Made by a program: the position numbers and the translations under genes. A stretch of DNA of 45,476 bases from Bacteroidota bacterium. GTDB taxonomy: Bacteria > Bacteroidota > Ignavibacteria > UBA10030 > UBA8401. Where the stretch lies: assembly GCA_030679145.1 (NCBI GenBank), contig JAUXTU010000101.1:1-45476 (forward strand), written 5' to 3'. Shown piece after piece: positions 43,991-45,476 of this stretch. How positions within the stretch are numbered: position 1 is the first letter of the stretch; each line of letters begins with the position of its first letter. The notes below the pieces were generated by a model, which worked only from the letters and a program-made list of their open reading frames with translations, searched no databases and had not been told where the DNA came from.

Positions 43991-44782
43991 ATGTCTCGAC
44001 CGATTGAAACATTAGATATCACACTTCTGAGAAACAATAAGAATGAATTTGTAATCCGCTGCCAAAGGATCATTTCAATTATTGTTTGGCGCTATACTGC
44101 TAACGGTATGTTCGCACTAACAAATGTTGAGGATATCAAACAGAGTGTCACACTAGAACTGATCAATCGACTTCCCTTGATAGAAAAGAATTATAATGGA
44201 CAAGTATTGTTAACTACCTATTTGAGTGTTGTGATTAAAAATATATGCTTACGAATACATGAAACGGAATCGTCCGATAACACACCACTATCGTTTAACG
44301 AACTATGGAAACTGAACAAAAAAAATATTGACGGCGGTATGGTAAGTGATGAAAATGCCGATAACGATATTTTACTATCGAATGAATTGGATCGTTTCAC
44401 ACTGGCGTTGGATCTCTTTTATGTTCGACGGTTCAAAATATTGGTATTCCTTAAAGTATATTTTTCTATTCCTGTCACTTCCGAAGATTTAAAGGGATGT
44501 TTCCGAAATATTACCCGTAAGGATCTTGAACATTTATTGGATGTTTTTAATGAACAACATCAATCAACAATAGAGTTTGCAAACTTCGGTTTGCTGACAG
44601 TTATGATGAATAAATATGAGCGAACTTCAACACCAGAAGAATCTGTACGGCGATTGGCGCATAGATATATTCAAAAACTCATAAAACTAATGAACGGGAA
44701 AACGCCAAGCAGGGCACATACAAAAGATTCATTGCAAGTTCTTTTGGAACGGTATTCCGAGCTTCACACACAGAACGATTAA
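43991..44782 (+). CDS. Divergent sigma-factor-like protein
   Basis: This is a 263-residue protein. Residues about 20-80 resemble sigma region 2: helices with VEDIKQSVTLELINRLPLIEKNYNGQ and LLTTYLSVVIKNICLRI, like the DLVQEVFLxxW...AWLYxIARN pattern of ECF-type factors. An acidic linker (SSDNTPLSFNELWKLN) follows. A region 4 helix-turn-helix is not evident, and the C-terminus has only a basic helical part (RRLAHRYIQKLIKLM). The next gene encodes a zinc anti-sigma-like membrane protein, which strongly supports the sigma assignment. The lack of clear region 4 makes it unusual. Other roles are possible. Confidence 0.65.
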   Translation: MSRPIETLDITLLRNNKNEFVIRCQRIISIIVWRYTANGMFALTNVEDIKQSVTLELINRLPLIEKNYNGQVLLTTYLSVVIKNICLRIHETESSDNTPLSFNELWKLNKKNIDGGMVSDENADNDILLSNELDRFTLALDLFYVRRFKILVFLKVYFSIPVTSEDLKGCFRNITRKDLEHLLDVFNEQHQSTIEFANFGLLTVMMNKYERTSTPEESVRRLAHRYIQKLIKLMNGKTPSRAHTKDSLQVLLERYSELHTQND

Positions 44783-44815
44783 GTAATTATTATTTATTTT
44801 TTTAAGGACAACCAT

Positions 44816-45476
44816 ATGAACACAAAAAGTTTTTTCTCCGACAACAACCATCTCTCTGAAAACGGGATTGCGCTGTATGTTGATGCAATCAAATTGGAGC
44901 GAATCGACAATCTTCCTGCCGCCATTGTTCATCACGTTGAAGAATGCGAAGAATGTAAAATGCAGATTATGGAGGTTGCTGAACTATTAGCAGGCGAGCA
45001 ATTTGATAAAACGATGAACCATCCCTTCTTCAGTCCCAAAGAAGCCATTCCTGCTTCATTCTCAGTTATCTATCGTATTGCGGCAGTATTTGTTATTGCC
45101 GCTTTTATCGGCACGATATATTATTTCCTTGCCAATAGAATGCCGGAGACAACCCAAAACAATCAGTCCGCTGCAACAGAACAGAAGAATCTACTTCCTG
45201 TTCATAAGGATTCTCTTGCGATTGAACACAAACAATCTTCAGTAAAACCAACAGATGATCTTTTCGCTGTCAATTATGAACCTTCACCGAATCTTGAAGA
45301 CCTTGTGCAGACGCAGTTTCGCTCAACAACGATCGAAATTATTTCTCCTGCAATTGGAGAAATTGTTCGAAACCCAATCACATTCCGATGGAAGCAATAC
45401 GACAAACGGATAACGATCAAGATTCTTTCAAACAAAGAATTGACGCTTGTCTCCTCCACTCTTTCCAAAGATTCAT
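44816..45476 (+). CDS. Zinc-binding anti-sigma factor-like membrane protein; C-terminus cut by window edge
   Basis: The frame starts at ATG 44816 with AAGGA 8 bases upstream and is open to the right edge (220 codons). The N-terminal cytoplasmic part has HHVEECEEC, an HxxxCxxC (His40, Cys44, Cys47) ZAS-type zinc motif of anti-sigma factors. Residues about 84-105 are one membrane helix (VIYRIAAVFVIAAFIGTIYYFL). A periplasmic part follows: a low-complexity linker, then a beta domain (IEIISPAIGEIVRNPITFRW) with an Ig-like opening. It probably binds and holds the sigma-like protein encoded 33 bases upstream and releases it on an envelope signal. Confidence 0.82.
   Translation, partial: MNTKSFFSDNNHLSENGIALYVDAIKLERIDNLPAAIVHHVEECEECKMQIMEVAELLAGEQFDKTMNHPFFSPKEAIPASFSVIYRIAAVFVIAAFIGTIYYFLANRMPETTQNNQSAATEQKNLLPVHKDSLAIEHKQSSVKPTDDLFAVNYEPSPNLEDLVQTQFRSTTIEIISPAIGEIVRNPITFRWKQYDKRITIKILSNKELTLVSSTLSKDS

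Overview
The window looks like a chromosomal segment of a Gram-negative bacterium of the Bacteroidota/Chlorobiota (FCB) group, most likely an Ignavibacteria- or Kryptonia-like lineage. The evidence is two secreted proteins ending in the type IX secretion (T9SS) type A sorting domain with the QNYPNPFNP signature, an SBBP beta-propeller protein, a BamA-like barrel, KdsC and other LPS-type enzymes, and many good Shine-Dalgarno sites (unusual in Bacteroidia proper). This placement is inferred from protein families, not from a marker gene tree. I saw no tRNA, rRNA, CRISPR array, transposase or integrase.

Layout. 1-7.5 kb: three minus-strand genes for secreted surface proteins, an SBBP propeller protein cut by the left edge and two T9SS cargo proteins of 501 and 1660 residues that share a recurring beta module. 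7.5-8.0 kb: a gap with hairpins that may hold a small RNA. 8.0-9.3 kb: a metallophosphoesterase divergent from KdsC. 9.4-27.9 kb: a surface polysaccharide locus made of blocks in alternating orientation: a GT4 glycosyltransferase (+); a minus operon with two glycosyltransferases, two methyltransferases and an FdtA/FdtB pair for a 3-amino-3,6-dideoxyhexose; a plus operon with an FkbM methyltransferase, a KdsC-like HAD phosphatase, a GatZ/KbaZ-like aldolase, glycosyltransferases, a TylF-like methyltransferase, a cupin, a nucleotidyltransferase-kinase fusion and a C-methyltransferase-like protein; and a minus block with a Wzx-type flippase and a YfhO-family membrane protein. 28.0-29.3 kb: a lipoprotein with a sugar-hydrolase-like propeller.

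29.4-43.1 kb is mostly housekeeping: a YbbR-domain protein, a bactofilin-like/BamA-like fusion, PdxJ, a bifunctional nuclease with a UVR motif, EtfB-EtfA, HisD-HisC, a periplasmic glutathione peroxidase, a small unknown protein, and a sugar nucleotidyltransferase-MetK-AhcY operon. 43.5 kb to the end: an HNH-type protein, a divergent sigma-like protein and a zinc-type anti-sigma factor that runs off the right edge.

How it fits together. FdtA/FdtB point to one amino-deoxy sugar. The plus operon looks like a compact route to a second, unidentified activated sugar: aldol formation, dephosphorylation, isomerisation, re-phosphorylation plus NTP activation, and methylation. Three ATGA stop/start overlaps in that operon suggest tight coupling. 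This cassette is the best candidate here for an undescribed system. MetK and AhcY would support the five or six SAM-dependent methyltransferases of the locus. Several palindromic repeats of different families sit at gene boundaries, and two lie in frame inside one T9SS sorting domain.
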